This document shows, piece after piece, positions 1 to 7,540 of a stretch of 41,102 bases of DNA (its first letter is position 1; the number at the start of each line of letters is the position of its first letter). The notes under the pieces were generated by a model. The model saw nothing but the letters and a program-made list of their open reading frames with translations. It was not told the DNA's origin and did no database searches. The stretch is from Candidatus Gemmiger avistercoris. GTDB taxonomy: Bacteria > Bacillota > Clostridia > Oscillospirales > Ruminococcaceae. The DNA lies in the NCBI GenBank assembly GCA_019116705.1, contig DXBF01000051.1, forward strand, positions 1 through 41,102, read 5' to 3'. The position numbers and the translations under genes are program-made.

Positions 1-66
1 AAAAGACCTCCTGGTTTTATTGTTGCAGTTGGCCGACCGCAACTCTATTCTACCAGAAGGTCTTTT
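1..66 (-). promoter_or_regulatory. Long hairpin covering a strong ribosome binding site of a gene left of the window
   Basis: Positions 1-15 and 52-66 are inverted repeats with one mismatch. A second imperfect stem, GTTGC/GCAAC, is nested at 22-43. Read on the minus strand, the distal arm contains AGGAGGT (6-12) a few bases from the window edge, which looks like the Shine-Dalgarno of a gene starting just outside. The proximal arm contains the complementary ACCTTCT. The hairpin would therefore mask the ribosome site. Such fold-back leaders are known for some transposase genes. The downstream gene is not visible, so its identity is unknown. Confidence 0.5.
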
Positions 67-132
67 GCATTATATAATTTTTTTATACTCCCCGGCAGAG
101 CCGGGGGTTGCCTTTTCGCTGAAGCTAACAAC

Positions 133-177
133 AACAAGGCGTGCCTGCTTCCGGGAAGGAAGCAGGCACGCCTTGTT
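133..177 (-). terminator. Perfect 20-bp hairpin downstream of the SGNH hydrolase gene
   Basis: Positions 133-152 and 158-177 form a perfect 20-bp stem with a 5-base loop. It lies about 70 bases past the stop of the minus-strand SGNH hydrolase gene. The minus-strand 3' side is only moderately T-rich (GTTGTTGTTAG), so this is a strong stem with a weak U tract. A second, shorter hairpin, CCCCGGC/GCCGGGG, lies at 90-106. Confidence 0.6.
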
Positions 178-246
178 ATTTACTTCAACCGGCTCATAAA
201 GCCATCAAAGCACTTTTCTCGGTTAGCTGGTCAAATCAGAAGTTGT

Positions 247-1596
247 TTAGCCCGAAGTTCCTTCCCCGCCAGAGGAGGTACTGCTCGACGTTTCAGAAGA
301 TGGCTCAGGAGTTGGTAGATTGTCCGGCTGTGATCCCGAAGATGTATTGGACTCAGATTCAGGCGAAGATTCACTGGGTGCAGAACTGGAACTTGACGTA
401 GAACTAGACTCCGAAACCGAACTCGACTCGGAACTGGTAGTAGATTCCGGAACAGAACTCGACTCGGAGCTGGTACTAGATTCCGGAACAGAACTTGACT
501 CGGAACTGGTACTAGATTCCGGAATGGAACTCGACTCGGAACTGGAACTCGGAACAGACTCTTGTGGCGGTGGCGTCGCCACCACCTCCTCCGAGGAGGA
601 AGCCGGTTCGCTCGTGCTGGGGGCCGCGCTGCTGGAAGGCGCCGTGTTGGTCACGCTGGCCGCCGTCGTGGTGGAAACGTCCTTGTCCCCCACATGCTTG
701 GCCACATTCTTGACGGTGGGGCGGTCGTCCTCGGTGATATAACTGTGGGTGCGCACATAATCGAAAAGGGCTTCCATCGCCGCCCGGGTCAGATGGATGC
801 CGTCGCTGGACTCCACATAACCGCTCTTGGCGTAGCCGGTGGAGGAATCCTTGAGCACCTCGGCGCTGTTGAGAAATTTCCACCCCTGTTCCTGGCACAT
901 CTCGACCAGCGCTTTGTTGTACTCGTCCACCTGCGTCTGGGTCAGGTTCTGGTTGGAGTGCGTCTGCCCCAGCGGCGGGATGGCGTTGACGATGATGTCC
1001 ACGCTGGGGTAGGCTTCGACAATGCTCTCGATTCCTTCCTGGTAGTTTTCCACGAAATCCTGCGCCGAGTAGCTGGGGCTCAGGTCATTGGTGCCGAAGG
1101 TCAGGATGACCCGCCGGGGCTGCATCAGAGACACCGCCTTGGCCATGGTGACATAATTGGAATACCCCTGCAGCTGCACGCAGGCATAGGTGGCCAGCGA
1201 GCGCGCGCTCATGCCCACCGAACCGATGGCGTTGTCATAGCTGCAGTAGTCGAACATGCGGTACATGCGGGCCGTGTTGCTGTCCCCCAGGAAAAGCGTT
1301 TCGTCCACGTAGTCCTGCCCGGCGTCCTCGCTCTCCTCCAGGATGGTGGAGGAATACTGGGTCTGGTCGATGGTGTTCTGATCCTTGTTGTAGCCGCTCT
1401 CGGTCACCAGCGAGTCGCTGTCCGAAGCGGCGTCCGCCCCGCTGTCCGCGCCGGCGGCGTCCAGCCCGCCGACGAGCACAAAGGAGATCGCCACGCTTAC
1501 CAGCAGCATCAGGCTGCACATCCCCATAACCAGATACATTTTGCTGCGGGTATCCAACGGCTTTTTATCCGTTTTTTCTTTCGATCTGCCTGCCAT
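247..1596 (-). CDS. Membrane-anchored SGNH/GDSL-family hydrolase with Ser-rich repeat tail
   Basis: Predicted extracytoplasmic esterase or acyl-hydrolase of the SGNH superfamily; the substrate is unknown, with acylated cell-wall or exopolysaccharide glycans being typical. All four family blocks are present: GDS (Ser about 106), a glycine in GSVGMS, GTND (Asn about 170) and the SDGIH Asp/His pair (about 265/268). A basic N-terminus is followed by one hydrophobic segment at about 20-43, consistent with a signal anchor. After about residue 315 the protein becomes a low-complexity Ser/Glu/Thr/Pro tail that includes a 12-residue repeat. I chose the ATG at 1596 because AAAGGA lies seven bases upstream; an ATG at 1617 would add seven residues but has a poorer site. 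The gene is monocistronic, with its own hairpin downstream. The fold call is firm; the surface location is inferred. Confidence 0.85.
   Translation of the reverse strand: MAGRSKEKTDKKPLDTRSKMYLVMGMCSLMLLVSVAISFVLVGGLDAAGADSGADAASDSDSLVTESGYNKDQNTIDQTQYSSTILEESEDAGQDYVDETLFLGDSNTARMYRMFDYCSYDNAIGSVGMSARSLATYACVQLQGYSNYVTMAKAVSLMQPRRVILTFGTNDLSPSYSAQDFVENYQEGIESIVEAYPSVDIIVNAIPPLGQTHSNQNLTQTQVDEYNKALVEMCQEQGWKFLNSAEVLKDSSTGYAKSGYVESSDGIHLTRAAMEALFDYVRTHSYITEDDRPTVKNVAKHVGDKDVSTTTAASVTNTAPSSSAAPSTSEPASSSEEVVATPPPQESVPSSSSESSSIPESSTSSESSSVPESSTSSESSSVPESTTSSESSSVSESSSTSSSSSAPSESSPESESNTSSGSQPDNLPTPEPSSETSSSTSSGGEGTSG
430..537 (-). repeat. Three tandem 36-bp repeats inside the hydrolase gene
   Basis: Units 430-465, 466-501 and 502-537 differ at only a few positions. 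A partial fourth unit follows and a degenerate one precedes them. Each unit encodes 12 residues of a Ser/Glu/Thr/Pro pattern (SESSS-VPESS-TS). The period is a multiple of three, so copy-number change keeps frame and only lengthens or shortens the surface tail. Confidence 0.85.
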
Positions 1597-1707
1597 TGCA
1601 GTTCCTTTCGCACACATTCCTCTACGTTTGGTACATACGGCTTTTATTTTACACTATTTTGGAGCGGAGCGCCAGTATTTTCTCAATTTTTACATATTTT
1701 AGCACGC

Positions 1708-1743
1708 AAAAAAATATGTCCCCGGCCCGCTGCCGGGGACATA
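1708..1743 (-). terminator. Rho-independent terminator of the ECF S-component gene
   Basis: Perfect 12-bp stem, 1715-1726 with 1732-1743, and a 5-base loop. On the minus strand it is followed by a run of seven T (1714-1708). It lies directly after the stop codon of the ECF S-component gene. Confidence 0.9.
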
Positions 1744-1747
1744 CGCT

Positions 1748-2404
1748 TCAAATTCTGTGTTCTTTCGGCAGCAGATGCGCCCGCTGCAGCGCCGGTTCCA
1801 GCGCCAGATAGAGCACGACCGCACAAACGGTGGACACCAGCGAATTGACCAGCGTCACGCCGCCGGTGACCTTGACCAGCACGGAGGCGACCTCCACCGT
1901 CTGCCCGAAAATATACCGATCCCGGAAATAACCGAGCAGCGGGTCGGTAAAAACGTTGACGAACAGGCCGCTGAACGCCGCCCCCGTGACCCGCAGCAGG
2001 TAGCCAGGCCCGCCGTCCGCCTTGCCGCTGCGGGTATGCAGCAACCGGTGCGCCGCCGCGCCGCAGACCAGGCCGATGATGAACTTGAGGATGAAGGTCG
2101 TGAAGGCGTAGCCCGGGTCCCCGGCCAGCACATCCGCCAGGGCCAGGCCGATGGCCCCCGCCAGCCCGCCGGAAACGCCGTCCAGCAGCATGGCGGTGAG
2201 CGCCGTGAAGGTGTTGCCCAGGTGGAAGGAAGACCCGCCCGCAAAGGGGATGCGGAAAAATTCATAGGCCACAAAACTCAGGCCCGCCATTACGCCGATG
2301 ATACTGATCCTGCGCACCGTGAACTCGGTGCGGGTCAGCGCCGCGACCAGCAGCGCCAGCGCCACAGCCCCGAACAGCAGCAGCCACATCACTGCGGTAT
2401 CCAT
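1748..2404 (-). CDS. ECF transporter S component (substrate-binding membrane subunit), possibly for vitamin B6
   Basis: Predicted integral membrane protein of 218 residues with about five to six hydrophobic segments. The Gly/Ala-rich helix around GNTFTALTAMLLDG, followed by GGLAGAIGLALADVLAGDP, is characteristic of energy-coupling-factor S components (ECF_trnsprt/DUF3816 type). These bind a micronutrient and dock on a shared EcfA/A'/T module encoded elsewhere. The start is the ATG at 2404, preceded by AAAGGAG; an in-frame upstream ATG at 2452 has no ribosome site. The gene is divergent from a PdxR/MocR-type regulator, and in Firmicutes such regulators often control pyridoxal phosphate synthesis or uptake. 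Vitamin B6 uptake is therefore a reasonable inference, but substrate specificity cannot be read from the sequence. Confidence 0.8.
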   Translation of the reverse strand: MDTAVMWLLLFGAVALALLVAALTRTEFTVRRISIIGVMAGLSFVAYEFFRIPFAGGSSFHLGNTFTALTAMLLDGVSGGLAGAIGLALADVLAGDPGYAFTTFILKFIIGLVCGAAAHRLLHTRSGKADGGPGYLLRVTGAAFSGLFVNVFTDPLLGYFRDRYIFGQTVEVASVLVKVTGGVTLVNSLVSTVCAVVLYLALEPALQRAHLLPKEHRI

Positions 2405-2445
2405 AGTAAAACACTCCTTTAACACCGTTCCCGCAAACAGGACGG

Positions 2446-2474
2446 TTGACAAATCTTTCCCTGCAGGGTATGCT
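2446..2474 (+). promoter_or_regulatory. Promoter of the PdxR-like regulator with palindromic spacer
   Basis: TTGACA (2446-2451), a 17-base spacer and TATGCT (2469-2474) read toward the regulator gene. The palindrome CCCTGCAGGG (2459-2468) fills the end of the spacer and is a candidate operator. A minus-strand TATAAT (2483-2478) nearby could serve the divergent ECF gene, so one bound regulator could affect both. Confidence 0.65.
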
Positions 2475-2551
2475 CCTATTATAGCGCATTCTGGCTCCGA
2501 ATAAATGTTCAGTTTTTGATTTTTTTATGGGGCCAGTTGGAGGTGTTCTGT

Positions 2552-3955
2552 ATGATCGCACTGGACCCGGAGAGCCGCACCCCGCTCTACGAACAGCTTT
2601 ACGCCGCCCTGGCGGACGAGATCCGCAGCGGCGAACGCGCCCCCGGCACCGCCCTGCCGGGCCGCCGCACAATGGCCGCCCGGCAGGGCGTCAGCGTCAA
2701 CACGGTGGATACCGCCTACCAGATGCTGGCCGCCGAGGGTCTGGCTGAAGCGCGCCCCCGCAGCGGCTTCTATGTGCAAAAGACCTACGGCATGCTGCAC
2801 AGCCGCCCCCCTGCCCGGCCGGTCCCCGCCCCCAACGCGCCGGCCGGCCGGGAACCGGCGGTGCGGTACGACCTTTCCACCGGCAGCATCGACACGGCGC
2901 TGTTCCCGGCCCGCAGCTGGGGACGCATCCAGCGGGAACTGCTGTACCAGAGCCCCGACCTGCTGCAGCGCGGCGAGATGCAGGGCGACGAACCGCTGCG
3001 CGTACAGATCGCCCGCTATCTTTCGGCCTACCGCGGGGTGGAATGTACGCCGGAGCAGATCGTGGTGGGGGCCGGGATCGAATATCTGCTGGGCTGTCTG
3101 GCGCATCTCTTCACGGGCGGCGTGGCCGCTGTGGAAAACCCCGGCTACACCCGCACCCGGGCCGTGCTGCAGAACAGCGGTATCCCCTGCACGCTGGTCG
3201 ACATCGACGCCAGCGGCCTGCCCGCCGAAGCGCTGGAGCAAAGCGGCGCCAACCTGTGCTACCTGACGCCCAGCCACCACTTCCCTACCGGCATCACGAT
3301 GCCCGCCCCCCGGCGCGCCGAACTGCTGGCCTGGGCCTGCGCCATGCCGGGGCGGTACATTCTGGAGGACGACTACGACTCGGAATTCCGTTTCGATATA
3401 CGGCCGCTGCCCAGCCTGCAGGGCATGGCGGGGCCCGACGGCCCGGTGGTCTACCTGACGACCTTCTCCAAAAGTCTGGCCCCCGGCATCCGTATCGCCT
3501 GCATGGTGCTGCCCCACAGCCTGCTGGCCCGCTACCGGCAGGACTTTGCCCAGTACGCCAACACCGTGAGCCGGTTCGAACAGCAGACCCTGTGCAATTT
3601 TATGGCGGGCGGTTACTTCACCCGCCACCTGGCCCGGATGCGCCTGACTTACAAGCGCCGCATGGAAGCCTTCGCCGCCGCCCTGCGGCATGCGCTGCCG
3701 GGCGTGACCCTGGGCAGCGTACACAGCGGGCTGCATTTTCTGCTGACGCTGCCCGGTGCAGGCGGTGAACATGCCATGGTGGAAGCCGCCGCCCGGGAAG
3801 GGGTGCGCCTGCGGGGGCTGAGCGAATACTACCTGGCGCGGCGCGAGCGCTGCCCGCCGGACACTGTGGTAGCCGGTTACTCCGCCCTGAAAGAGGGCGA
3901 CATCCCCGCCGTGGCGTCGGCGCTGGCCCGTGCCTGGGCCCCCTGCCGGCCATAA
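2552..3955 (+). CDS. MocR/PdxR-type regulator: GntR winged helix fused to aminotransferase-like domain
   Basis: 467-residue transcription regulator. Residues 1-75 form a GntR winged helix-turn-helix (TPLYEQLYAALADEI, then SVNTVDTAYQMLAAEGL). The rest is a fold-type I aminotransferase domain with the PLP-binding lysine in TFSKSLAPG (about Lys307) and the DDYDSEF motif upstream. In this family PLP bound to the aminotransferase domain changes DNA binding, and PdxR members control PLP synthesis or salvage. The ATG at 2552 has GGAGGT eight bases upstream; an earlier in-frame start at 2516 lacks a site. It is divergent from the ECF S-component gene and shares a 147-bp control region with it. The regulated pathway is inferred from that arrangement; GABA or taurine regulators of the same architecture remain possible. 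Confidence 0.88.
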   Translation: MIALDPESRTPLYEQLYAALADEIRSGERAPGTALPGRRTMAARQGVSVNTVDTAYQMLAAEGLAEARPRSGFYVQKTYGMLHSRPPARPVPAPNAPAGREPAVRYDLSTGSIDTALFPARSWGRIQRELLYQSPDLLQRGEMQGDEPLRVQIARYLSAYRGVECTPEQIVVGAGIEYLLGCLAHLFTGGVAAVENPGYTRTRAVLQNSGIPCTLVDIDASGLPAEALEQSGANLCYLTPSHHFPTGITMPAPRRAELLAWACAMPGRYILEDDYDSEFRFDIRPLPSLQGMAGPDGPVVYLTTFSKSLAPGIRIACMVLPHSLLARYRQDFAQYANTVSRFEQQTLCNFMAGGYFTRHLARMRLTYKRRMEAFAAALRHALPGVTLGSVHSGLHFLLTLPGAGGEHAMVEAAAREGVRLRGLSEYYLARRERCPPDTVVAGYSALKEGDIPAVASALARAWAPCRP

Positions 3956-3971
3956 CCCAGCCATAACAAAA

Positions 3972-4008
3972 ACCGGGACGGCATAACCGTCCCGGTCTGT
4001 TTGTTTTT
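3972..4008. terminator. Bidirectional terminator between convergent genes
   Basis: A 10-bp stem, 3972-3981 with 3987-3996, has T-rich sequence on its plus-strand side (3997-4008) and AAAAA before it, giving a T run on the minus strand. It serves the regulator gene from the left and the SPFH gene from the right. Confidence 0.88.
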
Positions 4009-4017
4009 GTCCTGGTT

Positions 4018-4911
4018 TTACTTGGCCGCGCCGCCGGAAATCTCCTGGATCGCCGCCACGGTGGCCGCCAGGTTCTGCATATCGCTGGGCACGATGAGCT
4101 TGGTGGCCTTGCCGTCCGCGACCTTTTCCATCGCTTCCATGCTGCGCAGGGCCAGCATGCTCTGGGTGGGGTTGGCCTCGTTGATCATGCGGATGGCGTC
4201 CGCCTGGGCTTTCTGCACGGTCAGCAGGGCCTGGGCTTCGCCTTCGGCCTCGCGGATGCGCTGCTGCTTGACGGCCTCGGCCCGCAGGATGGCGGACTCC
4301 TTCTCGCCTTCGGCGCGGGTGATGGCCGCCTGCTTTTCGCCTTCCGCCAGCAGGATGGAAGCGCGCTTCTCGCGGTCCGCCTTCATCTGCTTTTCCATCG
4401 CCTGACGGATCTCCAGCGGCGGTTCAATGTTCTTCAGTTCCACCCGGTTGACCTTGATGCCCCAGCGGTCGGTGGATTCATCCAGGCTGGCCGTGATGCG
4501 CCCGTTGATGGTATCGCGGCTGGTCAGGGTCTCGTCCAGCGTCATGGAACCGATGATGTCGCGCAGGGTCGTGGCCGACAGGTTCTCGATGGCCTGGATC
4601 GGGCGGTTGACGCCGTAGGCATACAGCTTGGCGTCAAACACCTGGAAAAACACCACGGTGTCGATCATCATGGTGACATTGTCGCGGGTGATGACAGGCT
4701 GGGGCTGGAAATCCGCCGCCTCCTCCTTGAGAGAGACCTTGCGGGCCACGCGCTCCACAAACGGCACACGGATGTGCAGGCCCGCGCCCCAGGTGTCCTT
4801 GTATACGCCCAGCCATTCCACGACGTAGGCGTTGGACTGCGGCACGATGACGATGCAGCGCACCAGCACGATGAGGATCAGGATCAGAATAATGGCAAAG
4901 ATCAGCAACAT
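4018..4911 (-). CDS. SPFH/Band 7 membrane protein (QmcA/stomatin-like)
   Basis: 297-residue stomatin/prohibitin-homology protein. A single N-terminal hydrophobic helix (residues 2-20) precedes the Band 7 domain, which has the typical VPQSNAYVVEWLG start, PFVERV and the long Ala/Glu/Lys-rich coiled coil (about 185-240, with repeated AEGEK). SPFH proteins oligomerise into membrane rings or microdomain scaffolds, and QmcA relatives pair with NfeD proteins. The gene follows an NfeD-type gene by 29 bases and shares its promoter, which is the classic arrangement. The ribosome site AAGGAGGT lies just before the ATG. Length and domain order are normal for the family; the specific client proteins are unknown. 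Confidence 0.93.
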   Translation of the reverse strand: MLLIFAIILILILIVLVRCIVIVPQSNAYVVEWLGVYKDTWGAGLHIRVPFVERVARKVSLKEEAADFQPQPVITRDNVTMMIDTVVFFQVFDAKLYAYGVNRPIQAIENLSATTLRDIIGSMTLDETLTSRDTINGRITASLDESTDRWGIKVNRVELKNIEPPLEIRQAMEKQMKADREKRASILLAEGEKQAAITRAEGEKESAILRAEAVKQQRIREAEGEAQALLTVQKAQADAIRMINEANPTQSMLALRSMEAMEKVADGKATKLIVPSDMQNLAATVAAIQEISGGAAK

Positions 4912-4940
4912 GATGGGGACCTCCTTTTTTCATCCAACAT

Positions 4941-5390
4941 TCAAACGGCGGCTGTGTCGGCAGTCACCGGGCACACGATCAGGACCGCACCATCCACGTC
5001 CGTCACCTTGCAGGGCGCGCCCTTCGGCATCAGGATGTCGGCCCGCGCCTGCCAGTCCAGGCCGTCCACGTGGACGCGGCCCAGATAACCGGGCCGGATA
5101 TCCGCCAGAACATACCCCTGCTTGCCTATGGTCAGCGGGGAGCCGTTGGTCACCGGCGGCTGGTTCTGTCTGCGGCGCTTGGCCATTGCCGGCACCATAA
5201 CGCCCAGCGCGATGGCGGAGACAACAGCAAAGACAGCCCCCTGTACCGGCAGGGAATCGGTGAAGAAGCTGACGGCCAGCGCCGCCACGCCGCCCACGGC
5301 GAACCAGACCGAGACAAGGGCCGTGGTAACGGCTTCCAGCACCACGAATGCGATCACGGCGATCAGCCAAAAAACAGTTGCGGCAGTCAT
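4941..5390 (-). CDS. NfeD-like membrane protein with C-terminal OB fold
   Basis: 149 residues. The first 70 are largely hydrophobic and hold about three membrane segments. A short basic stretch (AKRRRQ) follows, then a soluble C-terminal domain of about 65 residues that fits the NfeD OB fold (IGKQGYVLADIRPGYLGRVHVDG). Short NfeD proteins without the serine-protease domain partner with SPFH proteins and are thought to influence assembly of the ring. The gene is first in a two-gene operon with the SPFH gene. Its ATG has a GGAGG site, and a good promoter lies 40-70 bases upstream. Confidence 0.88.
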   Translation of the reverse strand: MTAATVFWLIAVIAFVVLEAVTTALVSVWFAVGGVAALAVSFFTDSLPVQGAVFAVVSAIALGVMVPAMAKRRRQNQPPVTNGSPLTIGKQGYVLADIRPGYLGRVHVDGLDWQARADILMPKGAPCKVTDVDGAVLIVCPVTADTAAV

Positions 5391-5429
5391 AACGGAAAAC
5401 CTCCTTCCGCAAGGTCGCTGTTTGGGACA

Positions 5430-5458
5430 ACTTTAACATTTTAAAGTAGTCCTGTCAA
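5430..5458 (-). promoter_or_regulatory. Promoter of the NfeD-SPFH operon
   Basis: Minus-strand TTGACA (5458-5453), a 17-base spacer and TAAAGT (5435-5430) lie in an AT-rich stretch 40 bases before the NfeD start. Confidence 0.65.
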
Positions 5459-5518
5459 GATTTTTGCATGTAAAATCTCGGTAATTTTATTCTCATTTCT
5501 GTAGAATTTGACAAATCC

Positions 5519-5597
5519 GGGGCGGTATTCCCGCCCCGCTGTACCAATAGATGCGGTGCGGACGCCTAAAATGCCCCGCCGCGGAGAGCGGCGGGGC
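5519..5597 (-). terminator. Two GC-rich hairpins after the alpha-amylase gene
   Basis: Stem 5573-5582/5588-5597 (10 bp, 5-base loop) is followed on the minus strand by ATTTTA, making a plausible terminator. A second stem, GGGGCGG/CCGCCCC (5519-5525/5531-5537), lies just beyond. Together they separate the amylase gene from the NfeD promoter. Confidence 0.6.
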
Positions 5598-5617
5598 GGG
5601 GCCGGACGGTTACCGGC

Positions 5618-7468
5618 TCAATAGATCGAATAATAGCCCACATGTTCCGGGGCGTTGTCCTCCACCAGAACGGTGAACCCGCCGGGGTTGACCTCGGTGG
5701 ATTTGCCGAACGCGGTCTCGGCCAGCAGATGCGGCCCGCGGTTGAAGATGATCTCCGCCGTCTGGTTTTTCCCCACCCGGCGGTAGTGCAGCACGTCCCC
5801 TTCGGCGCGCACGATCTCCATGCGGCCGCCGTCGAAGGCGTCGCAGGTCCTGCGCAGGCGCGCCAGGTTGCGCAGGGGGCCGCGCAGGCGTTCCTCGGTG
5901 GAGTTCCAGTCGAAGAAGGCCCGGTTGAAGGGGTCGCGGTACCCCTGCATGCCGATCTCATCCCCGTAATAGATGCAGGGCACCCCCGGCAGGGTATAGA
6001 TCATGGCATAGCCCAGCAGCATCTTGCGCAGCCCTTCATCCACCCGGCCGGGCGGTACGCGGCGGCCGCTCTGCCAGTAACGGTCCCGTCCGTTGGCAGG
6101 TTCGCCGGCAATGACGGTCAGCGCACGCTCGGTGTCGTGGGTCGAGAGGAAGTTCATCAGGCAATTCAGCGCCGGGGGCGGGTAATGTTCGCAGATGGTC
6201 ATGATCTGCTCGCAGACCGAGGCCACGCTTTCGCCGGAAAGATAACCCAGCACCGCATTGCGGAAGGGATAGTTCATCACGGCGTCCAATCCCCGGCCCC
6301 GCAGGTAGGTGCGGCGCCGGCCATAGGCCTCCTTGGTGGTGGCGTCCTCCCACACTTCCCCGATGAGCAGTTTGTCCGCCCCGTGGGCCTTGACCGCCTG
6401 ACGGATCTTCTCAATGAAAGAATCCGGCAGTTCGTCGGCCACGTCCAGCCGGAAGCCCGAAGCCCCCAGATTCAGCCAGGTGTCGATCACGCCGCCCTCC
6501 CCACAGACAAAGTCCTCATAGGAGGGGGAATCCTCCCGCACTTCCGGCAGCGTGTCGAACCCCCACCAGCAGCGGTAGCCGCTGGGGTAGCCCGAATCAA
6601 AGTCGTACCAGCTGCGGTAAGCCGAATGGCGGTCGCGGTAAGCCCCGCCCGGACCGTAACGTCCCTCGCGGTTGAAATAGAGCGAATCCGAGCCGGTGTG
6701 GCTGAACACGCCGTCCAGGATGATGCGGATGCCCTCTTTTGCCGCGGCCGCGCACAGGGCGGCAAAATCCTCATTGGTACCCAGCAGCGGGTCCGCCTTG
6801 AGGTAGTTGGCCGTGTTGTAACGGTGGTTGGCGTGCGCCTCAAAGATGGGGTTCAGGTAGATACAGGTCACGCCCAGATCCCGCAGATAGGGCAGTTTCT
6901 GCCGGATGCCCGCAAAGTCTCCACCGTAATAGTCCATGTTCAGGTAGCCGTCGTCCTGCTCGTTGGACCAGAAATAGGGCTCCCCCGTCTTGTCGGCCCG
7001 GTAGATGCGGTCGGCAAAGGGCATGGGCTTGTTGGGCACGCCCTCGCAGAAGCGGTCCGGGAAGATCTGGTACATGGTGCCGCTGCGGAACCAGTCCGGC
7101 GTGGCGAACTCCGGCTCATAGACCGTAAGCTGCCAGCAGTCCCCGCCGGTCCAACTCAAGACGCCCTCGCCCCCCGCGCCGCGGTAGATCTTGCGGAAGT
7201 CGGTATACAGGTCAAAGTAGTAGAAATACAATCCCGACGTGGTGGGGGCGATGGTAAAAGTAAAATGGTTGACTTTCGGCGTCTGGCCGTCGAAGTTCAT
7301 GCGGTAGTGGACAGGGTCCTCCCGGTCTTTGGTGAGTACCAGGTGCGGGTCCACGTACCCCAGTTCTTCCGGGACCGTCAGACGGAAAGTCACCTCCTGC
7401 CCCGCAGGTATGGCGCCGAAGGGCGTCTTGCAGGCGGGGTCCAGGCTGTTGAAATAGGTATGCGGCAT
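5618..7468 (-). CDS. Cytosolic alpha-amylase family glycosidase (GH13, neopullulanase/cyclomaltodextrinase type)
   Basis: 616-residue GH13 enzyme expected to cleave alpha-1,4 (and perhaps alpha-1,6) bonds of maltodextrin or glycogen fragments. The N-terminal 130 residues look like the beta-sandwich found in neopullulanases. The barrel carries region I (DGVFSHTG), region II with the nucleophile in GFRLDVAD (Asp342), region III with the acid/base in GEVWED (Glu371) and region IV STHDTER (Asp445). No signal peptide is present, so it acts inside the cell. The ATG at 7468 is preceded by GGAGGC; an upstream in-frame start at 7531 would overlap the intergenic hairpin and lacks a site. It follows the phosphorylase gene, forming a glycogen/maltodextrin breakdown pair. 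Exact bond preference is not readable from the sequence. Confidence 0.92.
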   Translation of the reverse strand: MPHTYFNSLDPACKTPFGAIPAGQEVTFRLTVPEELGYVDPHLVLTKDREDPVHYRMNFDGQTPKVNHFTFTIAPTTSGLYFYYFDLYTDFRKIYRGAGGEGVLSWTGGDCWQLTVYEPEFATPDWFRSGTMYQIFPDRFCEGVPNKPMPFADRIYRADKTGEPYFWSNEQDDGYLNMDYYGGDFAGIRQKLPYLRDLGVTCIYLNPIFEAHANHRYNTANYLKADPLLGTNEDFAALCAAAAKEGIRIILDGVFSHTGSDSLYFNREGRYGPGGAYRDRHSAYRSWYDFDSGYPSGYRCWWGFDTLPEVREDSPSYEDFVCGEGGVIDTWLNLGASGFRLDVADELPDSFIEKIRQAVKAHGADKLLIGEVWEDATTKEAYGRRRTYLRGRGLDAVMNYPFRNAVLGYLSGESVASVCEQIMTICEHYPPPALNCLMNFLSTHDTERALTVIAGEPANGRDRYWQSGRRVPPGRVDEGLRKMLLGYAMIYTLPGVPCIYYGDEIGMQGYRDPFNRAFFDWNSTEERLRGPLRNLARLRRTCDAFDGGRMEIVRAEGDVLHYRRVGKNQTAEIIFNRGPHLLAETAFGKSTEVNPGGFTVLVEDNAPEHVGYYSIY

Positions 7469-7491
7469 GCAAAGCCTCCCACTGTTAGAAT

Positions 7492-7523
7492 AAAAGCTGC
7501 CGCGGTCGGACGGCCGCGGCAGC
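7492..7523 (-). terminator. Terminator-like hairpin between phosphorylase and amylase genes
   Basis: A 10-bp GC-rich stem (7496-7505/7514-7523) with an 8-base loop is followed on the minus strand by TTTTATT. It ends about 24 bases before the amylase ATG, leaving no room for a separate promoter. It may therefore attenuate readthrough or protect the upstream mRNA. Confidence 0.7.
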
Positions 7524-7540
7524 AGATCCACGCAGGGAAA

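Noticed and set aside
430-537. Tandem 36-bp units as a CRISPR array
   Set aside because: The repeats are contiguous without spacers, remain in frame and encode a Ser-rich tail; no cas genes are near.
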